Below the pieces are notes generated by a model that saw nothing but the letters and a program-made list of their open reading frames with translations, was not told where the DNA came from and made no database searches. Shown piece by piece: positions 1 to 9,475 of a stretch of DNA of 64,000 nucleotides. This stretch comes from Neptunomonas marina. Lineage in GTDB: Bacteria; Pseudomonadota; Gammaproteobacteria; Pseudomonadales; Balneatricaceae. The translations under genes were made by a program, and so were the position numbers. Numbering within the stretch: position 1 is the stretch's first letter; the number at the start of each line of letters is the position of its first letter. The stretch lies in the NCBI RefSeq assembly GCF_004005935.1, contig NZ_SACQ01000006.1, forward strand, positions 1 to 64,000, read 5' to 3'.

Positions 1-98
1 GACCCACCTGATCCCATCCCGAACTCAGAAGTGAAACGATTTAGCGCCGATGGTAGTGTGGGGTTTCCCCATGTGAGAGTAGGACATCGCCAAGCTTT
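1..98 (+). rRNA. rrf: 5S ribosomal RNA, 3' part (cut by window edge)
   Basis: The sequence matches the bacterial 5S consensus from the region after helix I onward: CCCGAACTCAGAAGTGAAAC, then GATGGTAGTGTGGGG and GAGAGTAGG. About the first 20-25 bases lie outside the window, and the 3' end near 98 is approximate. It implies that an rRNA operon ends here, reading into the window. Recognition is by direct comparison with the well-known enterobacterial 5S sequence. Confidence 0.93.
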
Positions 99-106
99 TA
101 ATTAGG

Positions 107-138
107 AAGCCCTGATCGGTAACGGTCAGGGCTTTTTA
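107..138 (+). terminator. Rho-independent terminator of the rRNA operon
   Basis: An 11-bp stem (AAGCCCTGATC with GGTCAGGGCTT, one G-T wobble) and a short loop are followed by a T run. It lies directly after the 5S gene. Confidence 0.85.
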
Positions 139-201
139 TATTGTCTAGAAAAAATAAAGTGGGTGTCAAAACGCTTAATGTATAAGTGGCGTCTTAAAGC
201 T

Positions 202-930
202 TTAGGCTGATAGGCGGTAACGAGCAGGTGTGATGCCAACGTGTTGCTTGAAGGTATGAGTAAAGGCGCTCTGATTAGGGAAGCCGGTCGCTGCCGCAGC
301 ATTGGCTACAGGCATGCCTTCTTTCAATAAGGCTTGGGCTCTTTCTATTCGCTTTGTCGTAATGTAGTGGAGAGGAGTCACGTGTGTCAGCTGCTTAAAG
401 CGGTGATGAAAGTGGCTGCTGCTTAAAAAAACCAAAGCTGCTAACTCCTCAACACTGATTTTGCGATGTAAATTCAGAGCAATATGTTGATCGATGATAT
501 CGAGATTTAATGCTTGCGTTGCACGTATATGAGTTCGATTGCTCAGTAAGTTGTGTGTGGCGCACAAGAGCATTTGCCCACATACATTTTGCAACATGGC
601 GTGTGCTTGCTGCATCTCTTGTGCTACTGCTTGTAAAAGAATGGTGCGTTGGCTATCTAGCGTGAAGTAGCTAGCCTTATCGAATAATTGCTGAGTTTCA
701 GCTAGAGCTTCTGGCACGTTAATCACAACGATACGATTATTGCCCACACCACAAAATGCATGACCCGTTGTCGAGGGCACTAAGCAGCCTTGACCTAGGC
801 TGACCTTGCGGCCTTGTCCTTGGATATCAAACTCTGTATTTCCCTCGAAACCAAACACGAGCTGGTGATAGCGGTGATCATGCTGGTTTGCTGTTTCGGG
901 TAATGAGATCAGTGATGTATCTGTTTGCAT
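202..930 (-). CDS. AraC-family transcriptional regulator
   Basis: This 242-residue protein has an N-terminal cupin-like sensing half (about 1-130) and a C-terminal AraC/XylS double helix-turn-helix (about 145-240). The second HTH carries the typical A..TGFPNQSAFTHTFK and GITPARYR pattern. It probably binds DNA in response to a small molecule held in the cupin half; ligand and targets cannot be read from sequence. It stands alone between the rRNA terminator and divergent hemE, so autoregulation or control of a distant operon is possible. The ATG at 930 has no strong ribosome-binding site. The family call is secure; the specific role is unknown. Confidence 0.9.
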   Translation of the reverse strand: MQTDTSLISLPETANQHDHRYHQLVFGFEGNTEFDIQGQGRKVSLGQGCLVPSTTGHAFCGVGNNRIVVINVPEALAETQQLFDKASYFTLDSQRTILLQAVAQEMQQAHAMLQNVCGQMLLCATHNLLSNRTHIRATQALNLDIIDQHIALNLHRKISVEELAALVFLSSSHFHHRFKQLTHVTPLHYITTKRIERAQALLKEGMPVANAAAATGFPNQSAFTHTFKQHVGITPARYRLSA

Positions 931-1106
931 AGTTCAACTATTTTGAATTGATCGCGAATTGTACAGAAAAAAGTGTTACTCATCAGCTTTTAAGGGTGAA
1001 TTTTGCGTCCCTTGCTTGATCTTCTGCAAGGAATTTGGGGGCTTTTCTACGCAAAAATCGGTAGAATCATCCGTTATTTACGCTAATTAGATGTTGGGTT
1101 TGATTG

Positions 1107-2174
1107 ATGTCAGAACTGAAGAATGATCGTTTCTTACGTGCATTGATGCGCGAGCCGGTTGACGTAACGCCTGTATGGATGATGCGCCAAGCAGGACGCT
1201 ATTTACCAGAGTACCGCGAGACACGTGCGCAAGCCGGAGATTTTCTGAGCCTGTGTAAGAACAGAGAGTTGGCGTGCGAAGTCACGATTCAGCCTTTAGA
1301 GCGTTATGAACTGGATGCCGCGATTCTCTTCTCTGATATTTTGACTATTCCAGATGCAATGGATCTCGGGCTTTACTTTGAACAAGGTGAAGGTCCCAAA
1401 TTCAAAAAGATCATTCGTACAGAGGAAGATGTGGCGGCGTTGCCGATTCCGAATGCGAGTACCGATCTTGATTATGTAATGAATGCGGTTAAAGAGATCC
1501 GCGGTGCTTTGTCGGGGCGTGTACCATTGATTGGCTTCTCCGGTAGTCCGTGGACTCTGGCAACCTATATGGTAGAAGGTGGCTCTTCTAAAGATTTCCG
1601 CCATATCAAGAAGATGATGTTTGCTACGCCAGACGTGATGCACGCCTTGCTTGATAAGCTTGCGATCTCTGTGACGGATTACTTGAATGAGCAGATTCGC
1701 AGCGGTGCGCAAGCTGTACAGATTTTCGATACGTGGGGTGGCGTATTGAGCGGCGAAATGTATAAGGAGTTTTCGCTGGCCTACATGCAAAAAATTATTT
1801 CAGGCCTTATTCGTGAGTACGATGGTCGTAAAGTACCCGTGATCATGTTCACGAAAAACGGTGGCCAATGGCTGGAAACAATGGCTAATGCCGGCGCTGA
1901 TGCGTTAGGTCTTGATTGGACCACTGATATTGGTAATGCACGTGAGCGCGTCGGTAGCCAAGTAGCGTTGCAAGGTAATATGGATCCTTCGGTACTGTAC
2001 GCACCAGCGAGCCGTATTCGCTCGGAAGTTGAAGATATCCTGAGCCGCTTCGGTACAGGAAATGGTCATGTATTTAACCTCGGCCATGGTATCCACCAAT
2101 TTGTCGACCCAGAACATGCAAAGGTTTTCGTAGATGCTGTGCATGAACTGAGTGCGAAGTACCACCAGAACTGA
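1107..2174 (+). CDS. hemE: Uroporphyrinogen decarboxylase
   Basis: This cytoplasmic enzyme removes four acetate carboxyl groups from uroporphyrinogen III to give coproporphyrinogen III in haem synthesis. The 355-residue product matches the family end to end, including the N-terminal [16 protein letters not shown] signature that contributes active-site arginines, [18 protein letters not shown] and the C-terminal FNLGHGI. The ATG at 1107 is chosen because it gives the MSELKNDR start conserved in E. coli HemE; a TTG lies one codon upstream. It appears monocistronic and converges on the LysR gene behind it. Confidence 0.98.
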   Translation: MSELKNDRFLRALMREPVDVTPVWMMRQAGRYLPEYRETRAQAGDFLSLCKNRELACEVTIQPLERYELDAAILFSDILTIPDAMDLGLYFEQGEGPKFKKIIRTEEDVAALPIPNASTDLDYVMNAVKEIRGALSGRVPLIGFSGSPWTLATYMVEGGSSKDFRHIKKMMFATPDVMHALLDKLAISVTDYLNEQIRSGAQAVQIFDTWGGVLSGEMYKEFSLAYMQKIISGLIREYDGRKVPVIMFTKNGGQWLETMANAGADALGLDWTTDIGNARERVGSQVALQGNMDPSVLYAPASRIRSEVEDILSRFGTGNGHVFNLGHGIHQFVDPEHAKVFVDAVHELSAKYHQN

Positions 2175-2184
2175 TAGGCACCTC

Positions 2185-2217
2185 ATTGCAGCGGCTGCCC
2201 ATGATAGCTGCTGCAAT
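2185..2217. terminator. Stem-loop between convergent hemE and LysR gene
   Basis: An 11-bp stem (ATTGCAGCGGC with GCTGCTGCAAT, one wobble) and an 11-base loop lie just after hemE. The following T run is interrupted (CCTTTCTATTTT), so termination is plausible but not textbook. It could serve both convergent genes. Confidence 0.5.
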
Positions 2218-2227
2218 CCTTTCTATT

Positions 2228-3106
2228 TTAGCTAGCCTGAAGATCCAGTTGTGCTAGAGATTGCGCCGCGAATTGTGTGAAGCAGCGAACAGTCTCGTGA
2301 TCACTGTGCATACGCCACAGACATCCCACATTGCGTACTAAGCCAAAATCGATGATTGGGATGGATACTAAACCATCTTGTAAAACGGTCTCTGCCATAA
2401 TCGCCGCAGCAAGGTTATTTCTAACCATCATGAGGGTCCACGCATCGTCATCGGTACGGCATGTTATATGCGGCTGCGCTTGCTCTGCTAAAAACACCCG
2501 CTTCCCTTCATTGAGTACCTCGCAGTTTTTACGCAATACAAAAGGTAATTTATGTAAGTCGGCGAGCCGGACGCTAGAGCGGTTGGCCAAAGGGTGTTGG
2601 CGAGATAGCAGCAGTTGGAAGCGTTCTTGATAGATTGGCATGATCGTTTCTGATGCTTCCTCCCCTGAGAGTGAGGTAAGCAGTACATCGACTTTTCCTT
2701 GGCCGAGTTTGTGCGCGAGGATGTCTTTAGTGCCTGTTTCTAGGTGCAGCTCGATGTCAGGATAGGTTGTCGTGAAATGATAGATCAACTGGTTGATCGG
2801 CTTAGTATTAAGTGTATTGAGGACACCCATACGTAACATGCGCTGCGCGGACTCGCTAGACAGCTCGCTCTTGGCCGCATTGCACTCGGCAATAATAGCG
2901 AACGCTCTATCGCGAAAGCGCAGACCTTCAGGGGTTAAGGTCACTTTCTTGTGGCCACGGCGCAGCAACTGAGCACCTAGCTCCTCTTCAAGCGATTTAA
3001 TGGCCGCCGAAAGTGCTGGCTGGGTAACAAAGAGTTTCTCTGCAGCGCCAGTAAAGCTGCCCGTTTCTTGAACGGCTAAAAAATAGCGGATCTGTCTGAT
3101 TTCCAT
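2228..3106 (-). CDS. LysR-family transcriptional regulator
   Basis: This 292-residue protein has a winged HTH at residues 1-60 (MEIRQIRYFLAV, TGAAEKLFVTQPALS) and a type 2 periplasmic-binding-like effector domain from about 90 to 290. It is transcribed divergently from the thioesterase gene that starts at 3211, with about 105 bp between them. That is the classic arrangement in which a LysR protein controls its neighbour, so the thioesterase is the first target to consider (inference). The inducer cannot be predicted. Confidence 0.93.
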   Translation of the reverse strand: MEIRQIRYFLAVQETGSFTGAAEKLFVTQPALSAAIKSLEEELGAQLLRRGHKKVTLTPEGLRFRDRAFAIIAECNAAKSELSSESAQRMLRMGVLNTLNTKPINQLIYHFTTTYPDIELHLETGTKDILAHKLGQGKVDVLLTSLSGEEASETIMPIYQERFQLLLSRQHPLANRSSVRLADLHKLPFVLRKNCEVLNEGKRVFLAEQAQPHITCRTDDDAWTLMMVRNNLAAAIMAETVLQDGLVSIPIIDFGLVRNVGCLWRMHSDHETVRCFTQFAAQSLAQLDLQAS

Positions 3107-3210
3107 AGTGTATAAATTATTTTTATTCTTTGGATAAGATTAAAAGATTTCCTTTATTTTAAAGGTTACGTCTTAATAAGAGCTCATGCAATCAGTTGCT
3201 CGAGGTGAGT

Positions 3211-3660
3211 ATGGGCCAAGAAATTCTAGAACGCTTTCCTGTCCGGTTAGAGATACCTATCGCCTGGGGCGAAATGGATGCATTCCAGCATGTGAACAAC
3301 TTGGTTTACCTACGCTGGTTTGAAAGTGCTCGCATGGCGTATTTCGAAGCATGTGATTATGTCGCGATCAAGGATGAGGAAGGCGTAGGCCCAATTTTAA
3401 GGGACTCCCGTATCCGTTATCGGATTCCACTAACGTTTCCCGGCAATGTGATAAGCGCTACGCGTGTTACGCGCATTGAACAGGACCGATTTGTGATGGA
3501 GCATATTGTTTACAGCGTGGAGCACCAAGCGGTTGCTGCAGAAGGGGAAGCTGTTGTTGTGTGCGTGAACTATAAGGCGGGAGGGAAAGCCGAGATTCCC
3601 GAAAGGTATCGACAGTTCATGTTGAACAATGAGCCGATGACGCCAGAACTATTTGATTAA
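3211..3660 (+). CDS. Acyl-CoA thioesterase, 4HBT/YbgC-like hotdog fold
   Basis: The 149-residue product carries the hotdog 4-hydroxybenzoyl-CoA thioesterase signature WGEMDAFQHVNNLVYLRWFE, in which the Asp is the usual catalytic residue. It would hydrolyse an acyl-CoA or acyl-ACP thioester in the cytoplasm; the substrate is not predictable. The ATG at 3211 is preferred, with GAGGTG just upstream although closely spaced; in-frame GTG (3205) and TTG (3196) starts remain possible. It is divergent from a LysR regulator and followed by a strong terminator. Confidence 0.85.
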   Translation: MGQEILERFPVRLEIPIAWGEMDAFQHVNNLVYLRWFESARMAYFEACDYVAIKDEEGVGPILRDSRIRYRIPLTFPGNVISATRVTRIEQDRFVMEHIVYSVEHQAVAAEGEAVVVCVNYKAGGKAEIPERYRQFMLNNEPMTPELFD

Positions 3661-3702
3661 CGAGATCTCTACCTGGTGAGATAGCTGTCTTACCAAGCTT
3701 GT

Positions 3703-3744
3703 CTGGATTCGCAGGCATCGCCACCTGCGAATCCAGCCTTTTTT
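3703..3744. terminator. Strong terminator between thioesterase gene and metY
   Basis: A perfect 13-bp stem (CTGGATTCGCAGG with CCTGCGAATCCAG) has an 8-base loop, followed on the + strand by CCTTTTTT. It lies between convergent genes. Confidence 0.85.
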
Positions 3745-5017
3745 AGCCTGCTGCTGCAAGCGCTTGTTCAAGGTCTGCCAGCAGATCATCGATGTGCTCG
3801 ATACCCACTGATAGGCGAACCATCTCAGGCGCCACGCCTGCCGACTTCAACTCTTCATCATTCAACTGGCGGTGCGTTGTCTCTGCAGGGATTGAAGCTA
3901 ACGATTTGCAATCACCGATATTTACTAGGCGCAGGAATACCTCCAGCTTATCGTAAAACTGGCGTGTACCCTCACGGCCTGACTTCAAACCAAAACTCAA
4001 GATGCCAGACGCCTTACCCTGCATGTATTTTTGAGCCAATGCGTGATCTTTATGGCTCTCAAGGCCGGCGTAGTTAACCCAACTGACCTTATCGTGTTGT
4101 GCTAGGAACTCAGCAACTTTTTGCGTGTTTTCGTTGATGCGTTCCATACGCAGCGCCAGAGTTTCTAAGCCTTGTAGTAGCAAGAATGCGTTCATGGGTG
4201 AAAGAGCAGCACCCATGTTACGCAAAGGAACGACACGGCAACGACCAATAAACGCAGCAGGGCCAAAGGCCTCGGTATATACCACACCGTGGTAAGACAC
4301 ATCAGGTGTGTTGAGCAGCGGGAAACGCTCCGCGTTATCAGCCCAAGGGAACTTTCCTGAGTCGACGATAACGCCACCAATGGAGTTTCCGTGGCCGCCC
4401 ATATATTTGGTTGCAGCGTGTACAACGATATCTGCACCGTGCTCGATAGGGCGCCACATGAGTGGGCTTGGTACCGTGTTATCAACAATCAGTGGTACAC
4501 CGTGACGATGAGCGATCTCTGCAAGGCGTTCTATGTCAGCAATACCGCCGGATGGATTGCCCACCGATTCGCAGTAAAGGGCTTTCGTTTTTTCATCGAT
4601 TTGAGCTTCGATCGCATCGAAGTCATCTTTGTTGGCGAAGCGCACGGTAATCCCTTGGCGAGGTAGCGTGTGTGCGAACAGGTTGTAGGTGCCGCCATAA
4701 AGCTCGCTCGTAGAAACGATGTTATCGCCCACTTCGACCAATGTTTGGATCGCATAAGTGATGGCTGACATACCCGATGCAACCGCCAATGCAGCAACCC
4801 CACCTTCGAGCTGTGCGACGCGCTGTTCTAGCACATCGGTGGTTGGGTTCATGATGCGCGTGTAGATGTTACCAGGCACCTTTAGATCAAATAGATCTGC
4901 GCCGTGCTGGGCGTCGTCAAACGCGTAAGAAGTGGTCTGATAAACAGGCACTGCAACAGACTTTGTTGTTGGGTCTGGTGAGTAACCGCCATGAACGGCA
5001 ATGGTTTCCAGCTTCAT
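3743..5017 (-). CDS. metY: O-acetylhomoserine sulfhydrylase (PLP Cys/Met metabolism family)
   Basis: This 424-residue PLP enzyme is predicted to make homocysteine from O-acetylhomoserine and sulfide in methionine synthesis. The start MKLETIAVHGG, YTRIMNPT, ASGMSA and the PLP-lysine motif ATKYMGGHGNSIGG (Lys about 204) match the MetY branch, as does the length; CGS/MetZ proteins are nearer 390-400 residues. O-succinylhomoserine as substrate is not excluded. It is divergent from radA, and an AAACTCTCCTTG-type ribosome-binding site (complement GGAGAG) precedes the ATG. No SAM riboswitch is visible upstream. Confidence 0.92.
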   Translation of the reverse strand: MKLETIAVHGGYSPDPTTKSVAVPVYQTTSYAFDDAQHGADLFDLKVPGNIYTRIMNPTTDVLEQRVAQLEGGVAALAVASGMSAITYAIQTLVEVGDNIVSTSELYGGTYNLFAHTLPRQGITVRFANKDDFDAIEAQIDEKTKALYCESVGNPSGGIADIERLAEIAHRHGVPLIVDNTVPSPLMWRPIEHGADIVVHAATKYMGGHGNSIGGVIVDSGKFPWADNAERFPLLNTPDVSYHGVVYTEAFGPAAFIGRCRVVPLRNMGAALSPMNAFLLLQGLETLALRMERINENTQKVAEFLAQHDKVSWVNYAGLESHKDHALAQKYMQGKASGILSFGLKSGREGTRQFYDKLEVFLRLVNIGDCKSLASIPAETTHRQLNDEELKSAGVAPEMVRLSVGIEHIDDLLADLEQALAAAG

Positions 5018-5157
5018 TAAACTCTCCTTGGTGGGGCTGTCTTTTTTATTGATGCTTTCGATTGTAATGGTAATCCCGCATCAAAAAAACGCTTAACTAG
5101 ATGACTTCTATACAGGTTAGGTAGAATGCTATTCATAATAGTTATCAGGAGATCCTC

Positions 5158-6525
5158 ATGGCAAAGGCCAAAACTGCCTATGTTTGCACCGAATGCGGAG
5201 CGGACTACACCAAATGGCAAGGTCAATGTAGTGCATGCAAAGAGTGGAATACGCTCACTGAGATGCGCGTGGCACCCGCGAAAGCCGCAGCGGCCAAACC
5301 GCGCTTTGATGGTTATGCTGGCGAGACCAGCCAGCGTGTTGTCAAACTTGCCGATGTTGATCTCAAAGATATGCCTCGTATCGGTACCGGTACCCAAGAA
5401 CTCGATCGCGTACTCGGAGGAGGGTTAGTACCCGGCTCTGCGATTTTAATTGGTGGTCACCCAGGTGCTGGTAAAAGTACGCTGCTGCTGCAGATTATGT
5501 GCTATCTGGCGCAAACGCAGCCGGCACTTTATGTCACGGGTGAAGAGTCACTGCAGCAAGTTGCCATGCGCGCCCATCGCTTAGGGTTAGCAGCCGATGC
5601 GCTACAGATGCTATCTGAAACCAGCGTTGAGGCGATCTGCCAAACAGCAACGCAGCTGCAGCCAAAGATCATGGTTATTGACTCCATTCAAGTGATGCAT
5701 ATGGCTGAGATACAGTCAGCACCGGGTTCCGTTGCACAAGTACGTGAATCCGCCGCAGACCTAACCCGCTACGCTAAGCAAACCGGAACCGTACTATTTC
5801 TGGTAGGCCATGTCACAAAAGATGGCAGTTTGGCAGGGCCGAAGGTGCTTGAGCATATGATCGATTGCTCTTTGCAGCTTGAAGGCTCATCAGATAGCCG
5901 CTTTCGTACCCTTCGTTCACACAAAAATCGCTTTGGTGCCGTGAACGAGTTGGGCGTATTTGCAATGCTTGAAAACGGCTTGAAAGAGGTCAAAAACCCA
6001 AGCTCCATCTTCTTGAACCGCGGCGAGCAACCGAGCCCTGGCAGTGTAGTCATGGTGGTATGGGAAGGGACGCGCCCGCTGCTGGTTGAGATACAAGCTC
6101 TAGTGGACGAGTCACATATGAACAACCCACGCCGAGTCGCCGTCGGGCTTGAGTCTAACCGCTTAGCGATGTTGCTTGCCGTATTGCACCGTCATGGCGG
6201 TCTGCATACTGGTGATCAAGACGTGTTTGTCAATGTGGTGGGGGGCGTCAAAGTGCTGGAGACAAGCGCCGATCTCGCCTTGCTCTTAGCCGTTGTGTCG
6301 AGCTTCCGTGATCGCGCACTATCCCAGTCGTTGATGGTGTTTGGTGAAGTGGGTCTATCGGGTGAGATTCGGCCAGTACCTAACGGCCAAGAGCGGATCC
6401 GAGAAGCGGCTAAACATGGCTTCAAGCGCGCCATTGTGCCCAAAGGCAACGTCCCGAAAGAGGGTATTGATGGCATTGAGATCGTTGGCGTTAGCCGCTT
6501 AGCAGACGCATTGGACGCGCTCTAA
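5158..6525 (+). CDS. radA: DNA repair protein RadA (Sms)
   Basis: RadA is a RecA-like, DnaB-like hexameric ATPase that helps branch migration and processing of recombination intermediates. The 455-residue protein shows the N-terminal zinc finger (Cys10, Cys13, Cys24, Cys27), Walker A GGHPGAGKST at about 99-108, the RadA-specific KNRFG motif, and a C-terminal Lon-protease-like domain (about 290-455). Length and motif order match the family. AGGAGATCCTC precedes the ATG. The neighbouring PilZ gene on the opposite strand matches the P. aeruginosa radA/PA4608 neighbourhood. Confidence 0.98.
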   Translation: MAKAKTAYVCTECGADYTKWQGQCSACKEWNTLTEMRVAPAKAAAAKPRFDGYAGETSQRVVKLADVDLKDMPRIGTGTQELDRVLGGGLVPGSAILIGGHPGAGKSTLLLQIMCYLAQTQPALYVTGEESLQQVAMRAHRLGLAADALQMLSETSVEAICQTATQLQPKIMVIDSIQVMHMAEIQSAPGSVAQVRESAADLTRYAKQTGTVLFLVGHVTKDGSLAGPKVLEHMIDCSLQLEGSSDSRFRTLRSHKNRFGAVNELGVFAMLENGLKEVKNPSSIFLNRGEQPSPGSVVMVVWEGTRPLLVEIQALVDESHMNNPRRVAVGLESNRLAMLLAVLHRHGGLHTGDQDVFVNVVGGVKVLETSADLALLLAVVSSFRDRALSQSLMVFGEVGLSGEIRPVPNGQERIREAAKHGFKRAIVPKGNVPKEGIDGIEIVGVSRLADALDAL

Positions 6526-6618
6526 CGCCCCGCATGACCCTCAGTGATATCGGTGATATGCAAGCCTTAGATAAGATGATGATAACAGAGCGCTAAATTA
6601 AGCAACTCTCAGTCCTTC

Positions 6619-6641
6619 TGGCGTCAGTTTATCTGACGCCA
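6619..6641. terminator. Stem-loop between convergent radA and PilZ gene
   Basis: A perfect 9-bp stem (TGGCGTCAG with CTGACGCCA) and a TTTAT loop sit between convergent genes. No clear T run follows on either strand, so its terminator role is tentative. Confidence 0.5.
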
Positions 6642-6664
6642 TCTTCCATACCCCGCTTTGTGTT

Positions 6665-7039
6665 TTAGTCGTGATATAAATGGTCTAACTCGCGCTCCAG
6701 TAAGTCTGGATCGCCAAGATTGAGTTCAACCAAGCGGCGTAGATGTGTCATGCTCGAGATATCGATACGTTGGAGCTGAAACCCTAGGTAGTTACCAATC
6801 TTATGGTTAAGTACCACCGGCATATCGATCACCGCCTCCTCTGGATCAAGCTGAATCATTAACTCAGCGGCATCTCCGACGGCCAAGTCGATCCCTTCCT
6901 CTGGTATTTCGGTCAGGGCGCCTTTGAAGCAAATATCAGCAAGCCGTACATCCCACTCGTCGGCACCGCGGCGCAGTATGCAGCGTGCATCAAAGTGAAT
7001 ACGGGTAAAACGGCGGCGTTCTGGAATCTGTTCCGTCAC
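6665..7039 (-). CDS. PilZ domain c-di-GMP receptor, MapZ/PA4608-like
   Basis: This 124-residue single-domain PilZ protein has the N-terminal arginine motif (ERRRFTR) and a DICFKG version of DxSxxG, with Cys in place of Ser. Its C-terminal tail, HLRRLVELNLGD followed by LLEREL, is very like P. aeruginosa PA4608 (MapZ), which is also adjacent to radA. MapZ binds c-di-GMP and then the chemotaxis methyltransferase CheR1; the same role here is inference. The start is GTG at 7039, supported by GGAGAAGGAAA upstream; the open frame runs further upstream but does not resemble PilZ. It lies downstream of ettA on the same strand with a gap of about 118 bp. Confidence 0.88.
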   Translation of the reverse strand: MTEQIPERRRFTRIHFDARCILRRGADEWDVRLADICFKGALTEIPEEGIDLAVGDAAELMIQLDPEEAVIDMPVVLNHKIGNYLGFQLQRIDISSMTHLRRLVELNLGDPDLLERELDHLYHD

Positions 7040-7157
7040 TTTCCTTCTCCTACCTATAGCGTTTCTATCAACTGAGTATAGAAGGCAGATTGGAAAATGG
7101 CGATATAAAGAGGGGAGAGAGGCGGCAGCGATGCGTGCTGCCGCCAAGATCAGCGAA

Positions 7158-8816
7158 TTAGCTGATGCGCTTGTATTTGATGCGCTCTGGCTGGTGCTCT
7201 TTACCGTAACGGCGTTTGTAATCCGCTTGATACTCGGTGTAGTTACCCTCGAAGAACTCGACATGTGAGTTACCTTCGTAGGCCAGCATGTGTGTACAGA
7301 TACGGTCAAGGAACCAACGGTCGTGCGAGATCACAACGGCACAGCCCGGGAAGGCTAACAGTGCTTCCTCTAGTGCACGCAGTGTTTCGATATCAAGATC
7401 GTTGGTAGGCTCATCAAGCAGCAGTACGTTGCCGCCCGCTTTCAGCAGTTTAGCCATGTGTAAGCGGTTGCGCTCACCACCGGAAAGTTCGCTGACTTGC
7501 TTCTGTTGATCGCCACCTTTGAAGTTGAAACGACCACAGTATGCGCGAGCAGGTGTTTGATAATTGCCCACAGTGATAATGTCCTGACCATCAGAAAGCT
7601 CTTCAAAGACAGTCTTATCGCCGCTGAGGTCGCGTGACTGATTTACGTAGGCCAATTCGACGGTAGAGCCGATCTCGATAGTGCCAGAATCCGGTTGCTC
7701 TTCACCTGCGATCATGCGGAAGAGTGTGGATTTACCCGCACCGTTACCACCGATGATGCCGACAATGGCCCCTTGCGGAATTGAGAAGCTCAGGTCTTCA
7801 AAGAGGACTTTATCGCCGTACGCTTTAGAGATGTTGTTTGCATCGATCACTTTATCGCCTAGGCGAGGGCCAGGTGGAATATAGATCTCTTGCGTCTCGT
7901 TGCGTGTTTGGAACTCTTTCGAGTTCATCTCTTCGAACTGCTTCAAACGCGCCTTGGATTTGGACTGGCGGCCTTTCGAGCCTTGGCGAACCCACTCTAG
8001 CTCGGAGGCAACTGATTTACGGTGCGCCGCTTCCTGTTTCGCTTCTAGTTCTAGACGCTTCTCTTTCTGCTCTAGCCATGAGGAGTAGTTACCCTCGTAA
8101 GGGATGCCGCGGCCACGGTCCAGCTCCAAAATCCAGCCTGCTGCATTGTCCAAGAAATAACGGTCGTGGGTGATCGCAACCACAGTGCCCGGGTACTCTT
8201 GTAGGAAACGTTCGATCCACGCGACAGATTCTGCATCCAAGTGGTTGGTTGGCTCGTCCAACAGCAGCATATCTGGCTTATCAAGCAGCAAACGGCATAG
8301 CGCAACGCGGCGGCGCTCACCGCCTGATAGGTGCTCAACTTTGGCATCCCACGCCGGTAGGCGCATCGCATCAGCGGCGCGTTCGAGCGCGGTTTCTAGG
8401 TTGTGGCCATCTTTCGCTTGGATCAGGTTCTCAAACTCGGCTTGCTTTTTTGCTAGCTCGTCAAAGTCTGCATCGGGCTCTGCATAGGCTGCGTAGACTT
8501 GCTCAAGGCCATCCAGCGCCGCTTTTACATCAGCAACTGACTCTTCAACAATCTCACGAACGGTTTTGTTATCGTCCAGCTCTGGCTCTTGGGGCAGGTA
8601 GCCCACGTTGATGCCGGGCATTGGGCGTGCTTCACCGATAATATCGGTATCGATACCTGCCATGATTTTGAGAAGGGTAGATTTACCCGCGCCATTTAAA
8701 CCCAATACGCCGATTTTGGCGCCCGGAAAAAAGGAGAGGGAGATGTCTTTTAAAATCTCGCGTTTTGGTGGGACGATCTTGCCCACGCGGTTCATCGAGT
8801 AAACGTACTGTGCCAT
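7158..8816 (-). CDS. ettA: Energy-dependent translational throttle protein EttA (ABC-F ATPase)
   Basis: EttA is a soluble ABC-F ATPase that binds the ribosomal E site and gates the first elongation step according to ATP/ADP. The 552-residue protein starts MAQYVYSMNRVGK as in E. coli EttA. It has two ABC cassettes: Walker A GLNGAGKST near 40 and GGNGAGKST near 360, and LSGGE signatures in each half. A linker rich in Arg/Lys lies between them, and the EttA 'arm' falls within the first cassette. There are no membrane segments. Length agrees with the family (555 in E. coli). Confidence 0.97.
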   Translation of the reverse strand: MAQYVYSMNRVGKIVPPKREILKDISLSFFPGAKIGVLGLNGAGKSTLLKIMAGIDTDIIGEARPMPGINVGYLPQEPELDDNKTVREIVEESVADVKAALDGLEQVYAAYAEPDADFDELAKKQAEFENLIQAKDGHNLETALERAADAMRLPAWDAKVEHLSGGERRRVALCRLLLDKPDMLLLDEPTNHLDAESVAWIERFLQEYPGTVVAITHDRYFLDNAAGWILELDRGRGIPYEGNYSSWLEQKEKRLELEAKQEAAHRKSVASELEWVRQGSKGRQSKSKARLKQFEEMNSKEFQTRNETQEIYIPPGPRLGDKVIDANNISKAYGDKVLFEDLSFSIPQGAIVGIIGGNGAGKSTLFRMIAGEEQPDSGTIEIGSTVELAYVNQSRDLSGDKTVFEELSDGQDIITVGNYQTPARAYCGRFNFKGGDQQKQVSELSGGERNRLHMAKLLKAGGNVLLLDEPTNDLDIETLRALEEALLAFPGCAVVISHDRWFLDRICTHMLAYEGNSHVEFFEGNYTEYQADYKRRYGKEHQPERIKYKRIS

Positions 8817-8902
8817 AAGCCCTCAGCAAATAGAAAATCGGTTAAAAAGATAGTGCGGATTTTACCTGTCCACGCCTGTGAATGCGACTTTCAAGCCTCG
8901 GT

Positions 8903-9265
8903 TTAGCCAAAGCGCTCGGTGAGGTACGCATTGATATCATTCGATTCGTAAAGCCAGCGCACACTGCCATCTGTCTCAGTTATCTTCAGGCACGGCACTT
9001 TCACTTTGCCGCCTTGTTGAAGCAGCTCTTCGCGGTACTTGGTATCGTTCTTCGCGTCGCGTAGGGCGATATTGAGTGACAAACGCTTCATTTGGCGGCG
9101 CACTTTGACGCAAAAAGGACATGCTTGAAACTGATAGAGCGCTAAGTCTTGGGTCGCTGCGTCAACCGCTTGCTGAGCTTCGGCGCTGCGCTTGATCCCT
9201 TTAGGAGTTGTAATGAAGTCGATCAATAAGATGATTTTGCCTAAAATCCAACGAATAACAGCCAT
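8903..9265 (-). CDS. Membrane-anchored glutaredoxin/GST-N domain protein
   Basis: This 120-residue protein has a short hydrophobic N-terminus (about 4-19), a charged linker, and a glutaredoxin-like thioredoxin fold from about 40. The CPFC redox pair is at Cys49/Cys52, and VPCL supplies the cis-Pro loop. It is expected to carry out glutathione-linked thiol exchange; partners are unknown. Whether the N-terminus is a true membrane anchor is uncertain, because it is short. It is upstream of ettA on the same strand (about 86 bp gap) and divergent from glyA. Confidence 0.85.
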   Translation of the reverse strand: MAVIRWILGKIILLIDFITTPKGIKRSAEAQQAVDAATQDLALYQFQACPFCVKVRRQMKRLSLNIALRDAKNDTKYREELLQQGGKVKVPCLKITETDGSVRWLYESNDINAYLTERFG

Positions 9266-9401
9266 GCTTTACCATCTCGGTTAGTTAGAAAGGCGCATAT
9301 TCTAGCACTCTTCACGGGGCGAGCTAAGCCGATGCGAATTTATGAATGGGATTCGTGATAAATTGACCGAGTTTCAAGTGCGTTTTGCCTCCAAAAGAGA
9401 G

Positions 9402-9407
9402 TATAAT
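9402..9407 (+). promoter_or_regulatory. Candidate -10 element of glyA promoter
   Basis: A perfect TATAAT lies 69 bp before the glyA ATG and is followed by a GC-rich GCGCCCC discriminator. The -35 region at the expected distance is weak (TGCGTT-like), so the promoter is a candidate only. Confidence 0.5.
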
Positions 9408-9475
9408 GCGCCCCTTTCCAAAGGCCGGTAACGCTCACTTTTTATCGGTCGGGCCTGTCATTTTAGGGGATAGCT

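Noticed and set aside
7040-7309. N-terminal extension of the PilZ frame
   Set aside because: The extra residues are low in family resemblance and partly overlap the end of ettA; the GTG at 7039 has a good ribosome-binding site.
7838-8611. Several open frames antisense to ettA
   Set aside because: They lie wholly opposite a conserved coding gene, have Arg/Ser/Ala-rich shadow composition and no ribosome-binding sites.
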